A DNA stretch of 64,000 bases from NCBI GenBank assembly GCA_029262065.1, contig JAJDAC010000027.1, positions 248,001 through 312,000 of the forward strand, written 5' to 3'. Position numbers and translations under genes: made by a program. How positions within the stretch are numbered: the stretch's first letter is position 1; each line of letters opens with the position of its first letter. This DNA is from Candidatus Krumholzibacteriota bacterium (lineage in GTDB: Bacteria > Krumholzibacteriota > Krumholzibacteriia > JAJRXK01). Below are positions 7,929 to 17,379 of the stretch, piece after piece. The notes beneath the pieces were generated by a model, which saw only the letters and a program-made list of their open reading frames with translations, searched no databases and was not told the DNA's origin.

Positions 7929-10703
7929 ATGCCAAACCTCAACGATCACCCGTACGCCAGCTTTGTTCACCGTGTAGAAAAGCCTGCGCGCTATCTGGGA
8001 GGCGAATACAACCAGGTCGTCAAAGACCCGGCTTCGGTCCGGGTTTCGCTGGCTCTGGCGTTTCCTGACCTGTACGACATCGGCATGAGCCACATGGGTA
8101 CAAAGATCCTGTACTCGGTCGTGAACGCGGAATCCGACATGGCCTGCGAGCGCGCGTTCGCGCCCTGGCCCGACATGGAACACGAGCTGCGCGAGCGCGG
8201 ATTGCCCGTGCTCTCCTGCGAGAACCGGCGACCGCTTTCGGAGTTCGACGCGGTAGGCTTCTCACTGCAATACGAACTCACGTTCACCAACATGTTGAAC
8301 GTGATGGACCTGTGCGGAATTCCCATCCACGCCAGCGATCGCACGCTCGACGATCCGTTCATCCTGGCCGGCGGCCCGGTCGCCACCCAGCCCGAACCGG
8401 TCGCGCCGTTCATCGACGTATTCCTGATTGGCGACGCCGAAGAAAAATTGCCCGAATTGTTGCGATGCATTGCCGACGGACGCGATGGTGGCTGGACACG
8501 ACACGAAACCCTGGTGGCCCTGGCCAAACTCGGCGGCCTGTACTGTCCCGCGCTATACGACACCGAAATTGACATCCGTACGGGTTTTGAAGTGGTCAAG
8601 GGGCCCAACGTCGAGGGCATTCCGGCTCGCCCCCAGCGTGTGATCCTTGAAGACCTCAATCGTTTCGCCTACCCCGACGATTCTCCGGTCGCCGCGGCCG
8701 AGGCCATCTTCGATCGCATGAGCGTGGAGATCGCGCGGGGTTGTACCGAAGGATGTCGCTTCTGTCAGGCCGGCATGATCTATCGCCCCGTGCGCGAACG
8801 CGATCCCGAGACAATCGTGAACACCGTGCTCAGCGCCATCGACAAGGGTGGATACGACGAAGCCGGCCTGACCACGCTGAGCACCGCCGACTACTCGTGC
8901 ATCAGCCCGCTCATGAGCAAGCTCATGGGGAAGCTCAAGGAGAGGAAGGTTTCCCTGAGCGTAGCCTCGTTGCGAGCCTACGGGTTGGATGAGAACACGC
9001 TCGATGAGATGGCCAGTCACCGCGCCCAGGGCCTGACATTTGCCCCCGAGGCGGGCACGCAGCGCATGCGTGACGTCGTAAACAAGAACGTGACCAACGA
9101 AGATCTCGAACGCACCGCGCATCGCGTGTTCAGTCGCGATTGGAAACGCATGAAGTTGTACTTCATGATTGGCCTGCCCACCGAAGCCGACGAAGACGTC
9201 GCCGGCATCATGGAAACCGGTCGCGTCATGAAGGAGATTGGCTGGGAGTACCACAAGAACCGCGCCAGCATCACGGTGTCGGTCAGCTCGCACGTTCCCA
9301 AACCACACACACCGTTTCAGTGGGTGGCCATGGACTCCATGGAAGAAATTGGACGCAAGCAGGACATCCTGTGGGAGCTGGGGCGAAAGTATCGCCTCGA
9401 GTTTCGGCGTCATGATCCGCGCACGAGCATGCTCGAGGGCATTATCGGACGTGGCGATCGACGCGTAGCCAAGACCGTGGAGCTGGCTTGGCGCAAGGGC
9501 GCTCGCTTCGACGGATGGGACGAGCACCTGAACTGGTCGGCGTGGATCGAAGCCATCGAGGAAAGCGACATCAACCCCCAGACGTACCTGGGCACGATTC
9601 CCACCGACGCACGGTTGCCCTGGGACCACCTGGACATGCAGCTGGAGCCCAAGTTTCTGTTGCGCGACTACAAGCGCTCGGTGAAGGACAAACTGAGCCC
9701 GCCCTGCGGCAAGCCCGTGGGCGCGCAGGTACACTATTCCAACATCGAAGAGCACGACGCCGATCAGCGGTTGCTGGTGTGCTACAACTGCGGCGTAGCC
9801 TGCGACATGGGGCAGATGCGCGTCGAACGACGCGAATTCCTGACCAAGCTCGAAGCGTACGAACCGGTCACCGAATCGCAAGCTCGCGTCGAGCGCATGG
9901 CCAAACAAGAGCGGGTGGCGAAGGGCGGTACGCCGCACGAGTTCCACCAGGGTGAACCCATTCGGGTGCGGTTGCAGTTTCGCAAGACCGGGCCCGACGC
10001 AATGGCCGGACATCTGGATCTCATCCGCAAGATTCCGCGCATCTTCCGGCGCGCCCAGCTCCCGGTGTACTACACCGAAGGTTATCACCCCAAGGCGGCG
10101 GTATCGTTCGGTCCCGCCCTGGCGTTGGGGGTGGAAAGCGCCGGCGAACTCATGGAAGTAAAGCTCACGCAGACCATGAATCCGGGCGAGCTTCTGCGCC
10201 GCGTGAACGCCGTGTCAGAAGACGGCATCGAATTCACGGGATGTCGCATCTTATCGCCGGGCGAAGCCGGACTGGCCAAGTCCATCCAATGCGCCGACTA
10301 CCTGGTGAAGATCCGCCCGGGCTCGCTGGCGACGACCGGGTCCGCCGAGCTCGTGGAGCTGGCTCGCGAGCGGATTGCGAGTTTCGACGCCAAGCTCGAA
10401 CACTCCATCACCATCATGCGCAAGAAGGGCCCCAAGACCTTCGATCTGAAGGGCGTGCTCGAATGCGCGCGATTGGCGACAGACGAAGATCGAGCCCGGA
10501 TTCCCGACGGCCTGGCCTTGGACCTTCCCGAGTGCACGCTGTACCTTCGCCTGCGGCTCGACGGGCCAGGCCAGGTGAAACCGAGCGAGGTTCTGCGCGA
10601 GCTGATCGACCCGCAGTTCGAATTGATGCCCGTGGATATCGTGCGCGTGGGGCTATGGGCCGATAACCTGGTTTCACCTCTGGAGGTGGCAGCCAGCGCC
10701 TAG
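7929..10703 (+). CDS. Radical SAM protein (TIGR03960-type) fused to DUF2344
   Basis: A 924-residue fusion. The N-terminal ~200 residues resemble the cobalamin-binding-like domain of this family. The radical SAM core follows, with the [4Fe-4S] cysteines Cys272, Cys276 and Cys279 (CTEGCRFC) and helices to about residue 620. A CYNCGVACDMG motif near residue 618 may hold an extra metal site. The C-terminal ~230 residues match the DUF2344 (TIGR03936) unit, encoded separately next to the radical SAM gene in some bacteria. The reaction is not established to my knowledge; a link to RNA modification is often suggested from neighbourhoods with rne/rng and rplU, not seen here. It converges tightly (3-base gap) on the CoA-binding gene. 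Confidence 0.9.
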   Translation: MPNLNDHPYASFVHRVEKPARYLGGEYNQVVKDPASVRVSLALAFPDLYDIGMSHMGTKILYSVVNAESDMACERAFAPWPDMEHELRERGLPVLSCENRRPLSEFDAVGFSLQYELTFTNMLNVMDLCGIPIHASDRTLDDPFILAGGPVATQPEPVAPFIDVFLIGDAEEKLPELLRCIADGRDGGWTRHETLVALAKLGGLYCPALYDTEIDIRTGFEVVKGPNVEGIPARPQRVILEDLNRFAYPDDSPVAAAEAIFDRMSVEIARGCTEGCRFCQAGMIYRPVRERDPETIVNTVLSAIDKGGYDEAGLTTLSTADYSCISPLMSKLMGKLKERKVSLSVASLRAYGLDENTLDEMASHRAQGLTFAPEAGTQRMRDVVNKNVTNEDLERTAHRVFSRDWKRMKLYFMIGLPTEADEDVAGIMETGRVMKEIGWEYHKNRASITVSVSSHVPKPHTPFQWVAMDSMEEIGRKQDILWELGRKYRLEFRRHDPRTSMLEGIIGRGDRRVAKTVELAWRKGARFDGWDEHLNWSAWIEAIEESDINPQTYLGTIPTDARLPWDHLDMQLEPKFLLRDYKRSVKDKLSPPCGKPVGAQVHYSNIEEHDADQRLLVCYNCGVACDMGQMRVERREFLTKLEAYEPVTESQARVERMAKQERVAKGGTPHEFHQGEPIRVRLQFRKTGPDAMAGHLDLIRKIPRIFRRAQLPVYYTEGYHPKAAVSFGPALALGVESAGELMEVKLTQTMNPGELLRRVNAVSEDGIEFTGCRILSPGEAGLAKSIQCADYLVKIRPGSLATTGSAELVELARERIASFDAKLEHSITIMRKKGPKTFDLKGVLECARLATDEDRARIPDGLALDLPECTLYLRLRLDGPGQVKPSEVLRELIDPQFELMPVDIVRVGLWADNLVSPLEVAASA

Positions 10704-10706
10704 GGC

Positions 10707-11132
10707 CTAGTCGCGAAAGCCCTGCACTACCAGCAGACAGCTTCCATCGGCAATGACTTCGAGTCCCGCATCCGTGGCGGCGGCGATGGCCGCATCGCTC
10801 TCGGCCCCCGGCTGCATCCAAACGAAACGCACGCCCGCTTCGATCGCTTCGGCCACAACTGCTTCGGTCACCTTCGGCGGCGTGATGATCGATATGCCCC
10901 GGGGCACTTCCGGCAGGTCCTTCAGACTCGCGTAGGCCATCTGGCCCTCGATGGTCTCGGCCCGCGGGTTGACGGGGTACACCTTACGATCATGCTGGAG
11001 ATACGATCGGAACACCTTGTTGCCGTACTTCGAACGATCCTGGGATGCGCCCACCACCGCGTACGGACCCTCGTCCAGAAAATCCATGATGATCTCCCGA
11101 ACGCTTCGATGAGACTTTGATGTCTGGTTCAT
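10707..11132 (-). CDS. CoA-binding domain protein (YccU-like)
   Basis: A 141-residue single-domain Rossmann protein. The signature is YAVVGASQDRSKYGNKVFR near the N terminus and KVYPVNPRAETIEG for the second strand, typical of stand-alone CoA-binding proteins related to the N-terminal part of ADP-forming acyl-CoA synthetases. It probably binds CoA or an acyl-CoA; no catalytic role is known. The start MNQTSKS is chosen because upstream codons run into the divergent promoter region shared with the GYF/RDD gene (85 bases) and show no family similarity. Confidence 0.85.
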   Translation of the reverse strand: MNQTSKSHRSVREIIMDFLDEGPYAVVGASQDRSKYGNKVFRSYLQHDRKVYPVNPRAETIEGQMAYASLKDLPEVPRGISIITPPKVTEAVVAEAIEAGVRFVWMQPGAESDAAIAAATDAGLEVIADGSCLLVVQGFRD

Positions 11133-11217
11133 GGTGGTTGCCTTCACGCTCGAGGGGAATGTTGCGACCTTTGCCGCTTTCCCCTCTAATGTAGCCACAC
11201 CGCACGAAGAAGGCCGC

Positions 11218-11967
11218 ATGGAAACCGAACACGAATACTACTACGGGGTAGACGGGGTACGTTACGGACCCGTCAGCCGTGAAGCTTTGCGGGCACTGTT
11301 GAGCAGCGGTGAGGTATGCCCCGACGACTACATCTGGGACGAAGCACGGGACGACTGGTTCGCGATTTCCAGCTACCCGGAGCTATCGGCCGATGTGGCG
11401 GCCGCGGCCGGCGACGCAGCCACCGCGCCAGCCGACGCGGCGATGTTGGGCTACGACGCCACGGCCGATCACCCTCGACCACTTGCCTTCGAATTGGACT
11501 ACGTAGGATTCGGAACACGCCTGGTTGCGCACGTGATCGATTCGTTCGTGCTCTTCGCACCTGTGCTGCTGTGGTTCTTCGCCGCGCTCGCCCTGACGCC
11601 GGCCACTCTTGAAGAAATGTCCGCGAACCCCGACTTCGGCAACTTGCTCGGTTCACGCACGCCCTCACCCAACGAGCGCCAGTTCATGCTGGTGTTCTGG
11701 GCGGGAACATTCGTTATCGAGTGGCTGTATCGCGGGTTCATGGAGTCTTCGAGCGCCCAGGCGACCCTCGGAAAACAATTCCTGGGTATCGTCGTGGCCA
11801 ACACCGATGGCACGCGACTCACGTTCGGCCGCGCCTCCGTGCGCCACGTGGCCAAACTGGTGTCTCAGCTCACGGCAAACGTGGGTTACCTGTTGATCCT
11901 GTTCACGCCGCGACGGCAAGGCTTGCATGACCTGATCGCCGATACCATCGTGGTACGTCGGAGATAG
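11218..11967 (+). CDS. GYF_2-RDD family membrane protein
   Basis: A 249-residue protein. Residues 1-50 form a GYF_2-like domain (YYYGVDGVRYGPVSREALR and the DYIWDEARDDW strand). This is followed by an Ala-rich linker and an RDD membrane domain with about three helices: VGFGTRLVAHVIDSFVL with the Arg and Asp that give the family its name, a second segment before WLYRGFMESS, and GKQFLGIVVANTDGTRLTF. RDD proteins are of unclear function, some transport-related. The ATG at 11218 follows GAAGAAGG. Its stop codon TAG is contributed by the first unit of the hairpin array that follows, so the repeat begins inside the gene. Confidence 0.85.
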   Translation: METEHEYYYGVDGVRYGPVSREALRALLSSGEVCPDDYIWDEARDDWFAISSYPELSADVAAAAGDAATAPADAAMLGYDATADHPRPLAFELDYVGFGTRLVAHVIDSFVLFAPVLLWFFAALALTPATLEEMSANPDFGNLLGSRTPSPNERQFMLVFWAGTFVIEWLYRGFMESSSAQATLGKQFLGIVVANTDGTRLTFGRASVRHVAKLVSQLTANVGYLLILFTPRRQGLHDLIADTIVVRRR

Positions 11968-12127
11968 CCTTTGGCTATCGTAGATGACCTTTGGTTACCG
12001 CAGGTAGCCTTCAGGCTGCCGAAGGTGGCCTTTAGGCCATCGGAGATAGCCTTTGGCTATCGTAGATGACCTTTGGTTACCGCAGATAGCCTCTTCAGGC
12101 TGCCGAAGGTGGCCTTTAGGCTACGCC
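11963..12127. repeat. Array of eight tandem ~20-bp hairpin units
   Basis: Eight head-to-tail units of 20-23 bases fill the space between two convergent genes, starting at 11963, 11983, 12003, 12024, 12045, 12065, 12085 and 12108. Each folds on itself, for example GATAGCC-TTT-GGCTATC, GGTAGCC-TTCA-GGCTGCC and GGTGGCC-TTTA-GGCCATC, with a CG-purine-purine style spacer. Units 1-4 are repeated almost exactly as units 5-8 (an ~82-base higher-order repeat). Stem sequences differ between units while most pairs are kept by compensating changes or G-T pairs. The array supplies the stop codons of both flanking genes. No T tract follows, so it is not a standard terminator. Confidence 0.9.
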
Positions 12128-12862
12128 CGTCATCTCCAGCCAACCGAAGTGACGCAGCGTTTCGAGTACGGCCGTTGCGCCCGTGCTCTTGGACACGTGC
12201 ACGTTGTGATACTCGCCAGCTTCCTTGAGCAAGGACTCCGGAGCGCCCGCGTAGATGCCGCCCCGCCAGCCGCGTCCGAACAGCGAAACATCCGCCGCGC
12301 TCACGCCAAACGAAATAGCCTGCGAGGGCGAGATGTTCTCCTGCACGAACCAACGACCCAGGCTCGAACCCATGTCGACGCCGTAGGGCAGAATGGCCGC
12401 GTCGTGGTCACCGATGCGCTCGATCTGGCAACCGATCTCGTCGATCTTCAGTTTCAACGCTTCGACCGCTTCCTCGTTGTCGATCTTGATCGACTGACGA
12501 CAGGGTGCGTCATCTTCGAGGGTCTTCACGCCGGGCAGTTCACTCAAAGCCTTGTGTACCGCGTCCTTGCCTGGCCAAAGCTGAATGATGCTGCGCTGCA
12601 GCGGTTCGATGGTGCCCGTTCCATCGCCCTTGAGAGCCGTGGTCCCGGTATCGGCCAGGAACATCTCGGGAACCGGCAGCTCGGCCTTGGCCGCCAACTG
12701 AATCAGGTTCTCGGAGTTGTCATGACTCATATAGACCAACCGCAGATTCTCCTGCGACGAGTCGAAGATATCGAGAAGGGTGCTCAAATCATTCTTGTCA
12801 GACTCGGTGAAGCTCTCGTCGAGAATGGTCGAAAGAATGAGCGGACGGCTGATCGAAGACAT
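12116..12862 (-). CDS. HAD-fold sucrose-phosphatase-like protein, catalytic motifs lost
   Basis: A 248-residue protein whose overall pattern follows the sucrose-6-phosphate phosphatase branch of the HAD superfamily: LPVPEMFLADTGTTALKGDG for the strand leading to the cap, an ILP...GSSLGRWF segment, and ATAVLETLRHFGWLE at the end. The key HAD residues are missing. The nucleophile block that should read DxDxT is LSTILDES, the motif III lysine position reads DMGSS, and the metal motif GDSxND reads GVSAAD. It may bind a sugar phosphate without hydrolysis, or act as a regulator. The last codons overlap the hairpin array. No sugar-phosphate synthase gene is adjacent. Confidence 0.55.
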   Translation of the reverse strand: MSSISRPLILSTILDESFTESDKNDLSTLLDIFDSSQENLRLVYMSHDNSENLIQLAAKAELPVPEMFLADTGTTALKGDGTGTIEPLQRSIIQLWPGKDAVHKALSELPGVKTLEDDAPCRQSIKIDNEEAVEALKLKIDEIGCQIERIGDHDAAILPYGVDMGSSLGRWFVQENISPSQAISFGVSAADVSLFGRGWRGGIYAGAPESLLKEAGEYHNVHVSKSTGATAVLETLRHFGWLEMTGVA

Positions 12863-12950
12863 GAAATGACTGCTCTCTTCAAGGTGGGGCGGAAAACAAG
12901 GACACGACAGCCGAAAAGGTTACGCGGTCTGGGCCCTGGCCGCAAGCCAC

Positions 12951-14126
12951 TCAGGGCAGGCGCGGTTCGATGGTCTCCCAGCGGCTGACCCAGTCGCCTC
13001 TCTTGGCCAGAACCTGGGCCCGATCGTAGAAGTCGGTCGCATCGTCACCCAGGTCGGTTCCCTGCAGGTAAGCCGGTGGATCCACGTCGGTTCTCAGGGG
13101 TACGCGATAGCCGTTGGACACCTGGATTTCGGCCGCCCGGGGCCCCGTGAGGAACCGGACGAAGGTCTGGGCCGCCTCAAGATTGCGCGCGTCGGCCAGG
13201 ATACTGGCGCCGCCCACCTCGTAGCCGGTGGCCCCGGGAATGGACATTTCCACCGGAATCCGCTCTCGGTCGATGCGCCGAAGGATGTCATGGGCCCAGG
13301 CCACGCCCAGGTCGAAGGTGCCCTTGGCCACGTTGGTGATGGGAATGTCCGAGCGAGCCTCAAATTGGGCACCGCCATCGACCAGGAGCTTCATGTACTC
13401 CCAGCCCTTCTCGGCGTCGCTCTGCCGTTGTAGCTGAGTGGCCAGGAACACGAGCCCTCCACCGGACTGCGCCGGCGAGGGGATCGTCACCCGGCCCTTC
13501 CAACGCGGCTGGATGAGGGTAAGCCAATCGGGGGGGTGCGACCTCAGTTCGGGCGTCGGCCGGTGGACCAGGGCCAGATAGCCCAGGTACAGCGGGACCC
13601 AGTTTTGGTCGGGATCGTCGTAGCGGCTCACACGCCGGGCGTCTTCGGGGATCTCGCATCGCGCCAGCTTGTCCGCACGCGAGAGTTCTTCGTGGATTTC
13701 CACGGTTCCGCCAAGAAACACGTCCGGCTGCAAACGCCCCTGCAGCAGCAAGCGAACCGTGCTCTGCGTGCCGCCCACGAACGGGTCCACCTCGCATTGG
13801 ATGCCGGTTTCCCGCGAGAAACTCTCGACCAATGCGGTAGTGGTCTCGGTGTCGAGCACCGAGATGATACGGAGTCGTTGTTCCGTGGCGTGGGGGCCAG
13901 GAAGCTCGGCGACGCCGGCTATTACCAGGGCGCCAACCACAACGAACGCGCTCATCCACCGCCAACTGCGACGTTCGACGGCCAACGCGCCCATGGCACC
14001 GCCCAGGGCGGAACCCAACACGATCAGGATCAGGGAAGACACTGGGATCTGGCGCCCTCGATCGAATGAGTTCGACAACGGCGGTAGATCGCCGCCGACA
14101 CTGGCAGCGAAGGTAGACGGTCCCAT
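12951..14126 (-). CDS. Extracellular solute-binding protein, FbpA-like, with two N-terminal membrane segments
   Basis: A 391-residue protein. Two hydrophobic segments lie near residues 29-49 and 55-75. Then comes a class II periplasmic binding fold beginning LRIISVLDTETTTALVESF, with TGIQCEVD, the hinge block QPDVFLGG, and KGRVTIPSPAQSGGG, all typical of iron(III)/thiamine-type binding proteins. No ABC permease or ATPase gene is adjacent. The two membrane spans replace a normal signal peptide, so the protein is probably permanently anchored with the binding domain in the periplasm; it may sense rather than transport. Start uncertain: ATG 14126, or GTG 14042 directly before the first span. Confidence 0.72.
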   Translation of the reverse strand: MGPSTFAASVGGDLPPLSNSFDRGRQIPVSSLILIVLGSALGGAMGALAVERRSWRWMSAFVVVGALVIAGVAELPGPHATEQRLRIISVLDTETTTALVESFSRETGIQCEVDPFVGGTQSTVRLLLQGRLQPDVFLGGTVEIHEELSRADKLARCEIPEDARRVSRYDDPDQNWVPLYLGYLALVHRPTPELRSHPPDWLTLIQPRWKGRVTIPSPAQSGGGLVFLATQLQRQSDAEKGWEYMKLLVDGGAQFEARSDIPITNVAKGTFDLGVAWAHDILRRIDRERIPVEMSIPGATGYEVGGASILADARNLEAAQTFVRFLTGPRAAEIQVSNGYRVPLRTDVDPPAYLQGTDLGDDATDFYDRAQVLAKRGDWVSRWETIEPRLP

Positions 14127-14175
14127 CTACGGCGGCAAGGCCTCGCAGCCGGGCGATGCCCATGGCCACGATCCG

Positions 14176-14583
14176 CTAGAGGGTGACCTGCTCCATGCTA
14201 TCGCAGACGGTCTCGAACTCCAGTTCGATGCGGTCGAAGAGACCCTGCGAGGTGCCCAGTTCGTTTGGCGCCAGGTCTTCCAGTGCGGCGCAGAGATGCT
14301 GAAGCAGACTGGCTCCCACGTTCGCGCTGGTCCCGCGCAACGAGTGCGCCTCGCGGCGAATCGCGTCGTGGTCCGCCGACTGGACAGCCAGGCGCAGGCG
14401 CCCAATGCCTTCTCGCGCGGTGGTCTGGAATGTAGAGAAGAGCTCTTCCACGAACTCTGGATCGCCGTCGGAAAGACTCAGAAGGTCCTCGACAATGGCG
14501 GCATCCAGGTGACCGGAAGTCGCTGCAGTGGCTTTGGAATCGGAAGGGTTGTTGTCCATGGGTGAGTCTTCGGCAGGTTCCAT
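14176..14583 (-). CDS. Histidine phosphotransfer (Hpt) domain protein
   Basis: About 135 residues forming a single Hpt four-helix domain. The phospho-accepting histidine lies in REAHSLRGTSANVGA, which matches the H-x-L-K/R-G-x3-N-x-G family signature. Preceding residues DPEFVEELFSTF fit the first helices. Hpt proteins relay phosphate between a receiver domain and a second response regulator. No kinase or regulator is adjacent; the hybrid kinase at 60-62 kb is a possible but unproven partner. Two ATG starts (14583 and 14559) are possible; neither has a strong ribosome site. The 44-base gap to the upstream DUF697 gene suggests co-transcription. Confidence 0.85.
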   Translation of the reverse strand: MEPAEDSPMDNNPSDSKATAATSGHLDAAIVEDLLSLSDGDPEFVEELFSTFQTTAREGIGRLRLAVQSADHDAIRREAHSLRGTSANVGASLLQHLCAALEDLAPNELGTSQGLFDRIELEFETVCDSMEQVTL

Positions 14584-14626
14584 GCCAACTTGAGAGCAAA
14601 CCAGGCCAGGTTGTTCCGCGGCGACC

Positions 14627-15805
14627 CTAGTCGGCCGGGGGAACGGTTCGGCCGAACAAGCCACTCCGAATCCCTCTGAGCAACTGAACGGTAAGATTCG
14701 AAGCACCCGTCAACACCTCGCGACTTGCATGAACCGAAGCCTTGGCCCCGGCTCCTACCCGGCCCAGGGTGGTGCCCAAGGCCAGATTGATTTCCTCAAC
14801 GAGGCCCGTGGCCGAGTTGCTCACCTTCAGGAAGGTGCGGTGCAACACGTTCTGGGTCATGGAGCGATCCCAGGCCTGGAAGGATCGACAACGTTCCTTG
14901 GCCAGATACCCGACCTTCATGGTCATGAGCGCATTGACCGTGCCGTCGAGCAACGGTCCCACCATGGCGCCCAGCAGCGGAATGTGGCGACCACCCTCGC
15001 CCATCTTGCGTACAACCCCCGACCCAATCTGACTGACCCGTTCGAGCACCGAACTCAACAGGATCGCCGAGGCCACATCGCGCACGATGAGCGCGGTGCC
15101 GTGCAGGCCCGGTCGGCCGTAGTACAGACGAGATATCGAAGCCACCAGGTTCACGTCGCGCCAAAGCACCAGGAACGCGTCGACCGTGCCCATGTGTGAA
15201 ATGGCGGTCATGGTGCCTATCGCCAACGCTTCCTTGCGAATCAGCGCATCGGCCTTGCGGTCCAGGGGCTTCAGAAGAGGTAGGATGTGTTTTTCCTCGA
15301 CCTCGGTGATCCGCGCGTGCCACTCGGTACTTTCGGGCACATCGTCCATGCGGCGATCCAACTCGTCCAGCGCCCCGCGAGCGTCGACAAACTGCTGCGG
15401 GTCATTGGGCAACTCGGGATTGCGCTCGAGCATGGCCACGTAGCGTCGCAGGTAGGCCAACTGCTTTCGGCCGTGTTCCAGCGTCTGCACCATCTCGTCG
15501 GGAATCAAGGGGGGCGTAACGGCGCTGGGCACTCGCCACAGAAGAACCAGCGGCCTGAAGACAAACCAACCCACGAGGGCCACAAACACGAGCGACGCGG
15601 CAACTCCAGCCCACGGATGGATGTCGTGGAACATCCGGAAGACGGACGCCACCTGCGCGGCCAGCAGGATCATGGAACCCACGACCAGCAGGCGAACGCC
15701 CCAGCGCCAGCGGCGCACGGCCACCTGGACCAAACGGACCAGCTCCCAGCGGTTCTCGTCGGGAGTTTGGTCTGCTTCGGTACTGGTTGTTATTTCTGTT
15801 GTCAT
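14627..15805 (-). CDS. DUF697 (YcjF-like) membrane protein
   Basis: A 392-residue protein. The N-terminal soluble part is followed by two membrane helices near residues 36-58 and 67-88, then a long helical cytoplasmic region and a DUF697 domain recognisable from VDAFLVLWRDVNLVASISRLYYGRPGLHG-like sequence (about residues 206-235) and a further hydrophobic stretch. DUF697 proteins such as YcjF often accompany GTPases; none is nearby here. The function is unknown. It is the first gene of a probable two-gene unit with the Hpt gene. The upstream 281 bases before citrate synthase are shared divergently. Confidence 0.7.
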   Translation of the reverse strand: MTTEITTSTEADQTPDENRWELVRLVQVAVRRWRWGVRLLVVGSMILLAAQVASVFRMFHDIHPWAGVAASLVFVALVGWFVFRPLVLLWRVPSAVTPPLIPDEMVQTLEHGRKQLAYLRRYVAMLERNPELPNDPQQFVDARGALDELDRRMDDVPESTEWHARITEVEEKHILPLLKPLDRKADALIRKEALAIGTMTAISHMGTVDAFLVLWRDVNLVASISRLYYGRPGLHGTALIVRDVASAILLSSVLERVSQIGSGVVRKMGEGGRHIPLLGAMVGPLLDGTVNALMTMKVGYLAKERCRSFQAWDRSMTQNVLHRTFLKVSNSATGLVEEINLALGTTLGRVGAGAKASVHASREVLTGASNLTVQLLRGIRSGLFGRTVPPAD

Positions 15806-16002
15806 AATTACATTTACTACGATTCTGCCCGGTGGTGCCAGGTTGCTGAGATCATTCGTGCCCGTTCTATGGACACAACAAGCGGCCGCGGGGTCACAAC
15901 CTGTGATCCGGCCACTACGCAGGCGTGACCGCAGAAGCTCCAGGGACTAGACTAGCGGGTCGTTGCAGCAAGACGCATCCGACCCCCGCCTGGTTCCGCC
16001 AG

Positions 16003-16026
16003 GCACGGCCCGTGCGACGGCCGTGC
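16003..16026. other. Inverted repeat in the citrate synthase upstream region
   Basis: GCACGGCC at 16003-16010 and GGCCGTGC at 16019-16026 form a perfect 8-base-pair stem with an 8-base loop, 60 bases before the citrate synthase start. No T tract follows. It could be an operator-like dyad or a leader hairpin. The rest of the 281-base divergent gap shows nothing I can name. Confidence 0.35.
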
Positions 16027-16086
16027 GGGGGATTGCGGGCAAGGGCTACACTGCCCGGTTTCGAATTCAAGAGGGAGACCGATTCC

Positions 16087-17373
<1,287 letters not shown>

Positions 17374-17379
17374 GTTCGC

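Noticed and set aside
8553-10088. 511-codon open frame opposite the radical SAM gene.
   Set aside because: An antisense shadow of a strongly supported gene in high-GC DNA; no family features.
11963-12127. Hairpin array as a classical bidirectional rho-independent terminator.
   Set aside because: None of the eight stems is followed by a T tract on either strand.
15925-16086. N-terminal extension of citrate synthase by 54 residues.
   Set aside because: The catalytic residue numbering matches E. coli exactly from the 16087 start and a good ribosome site precedes it.
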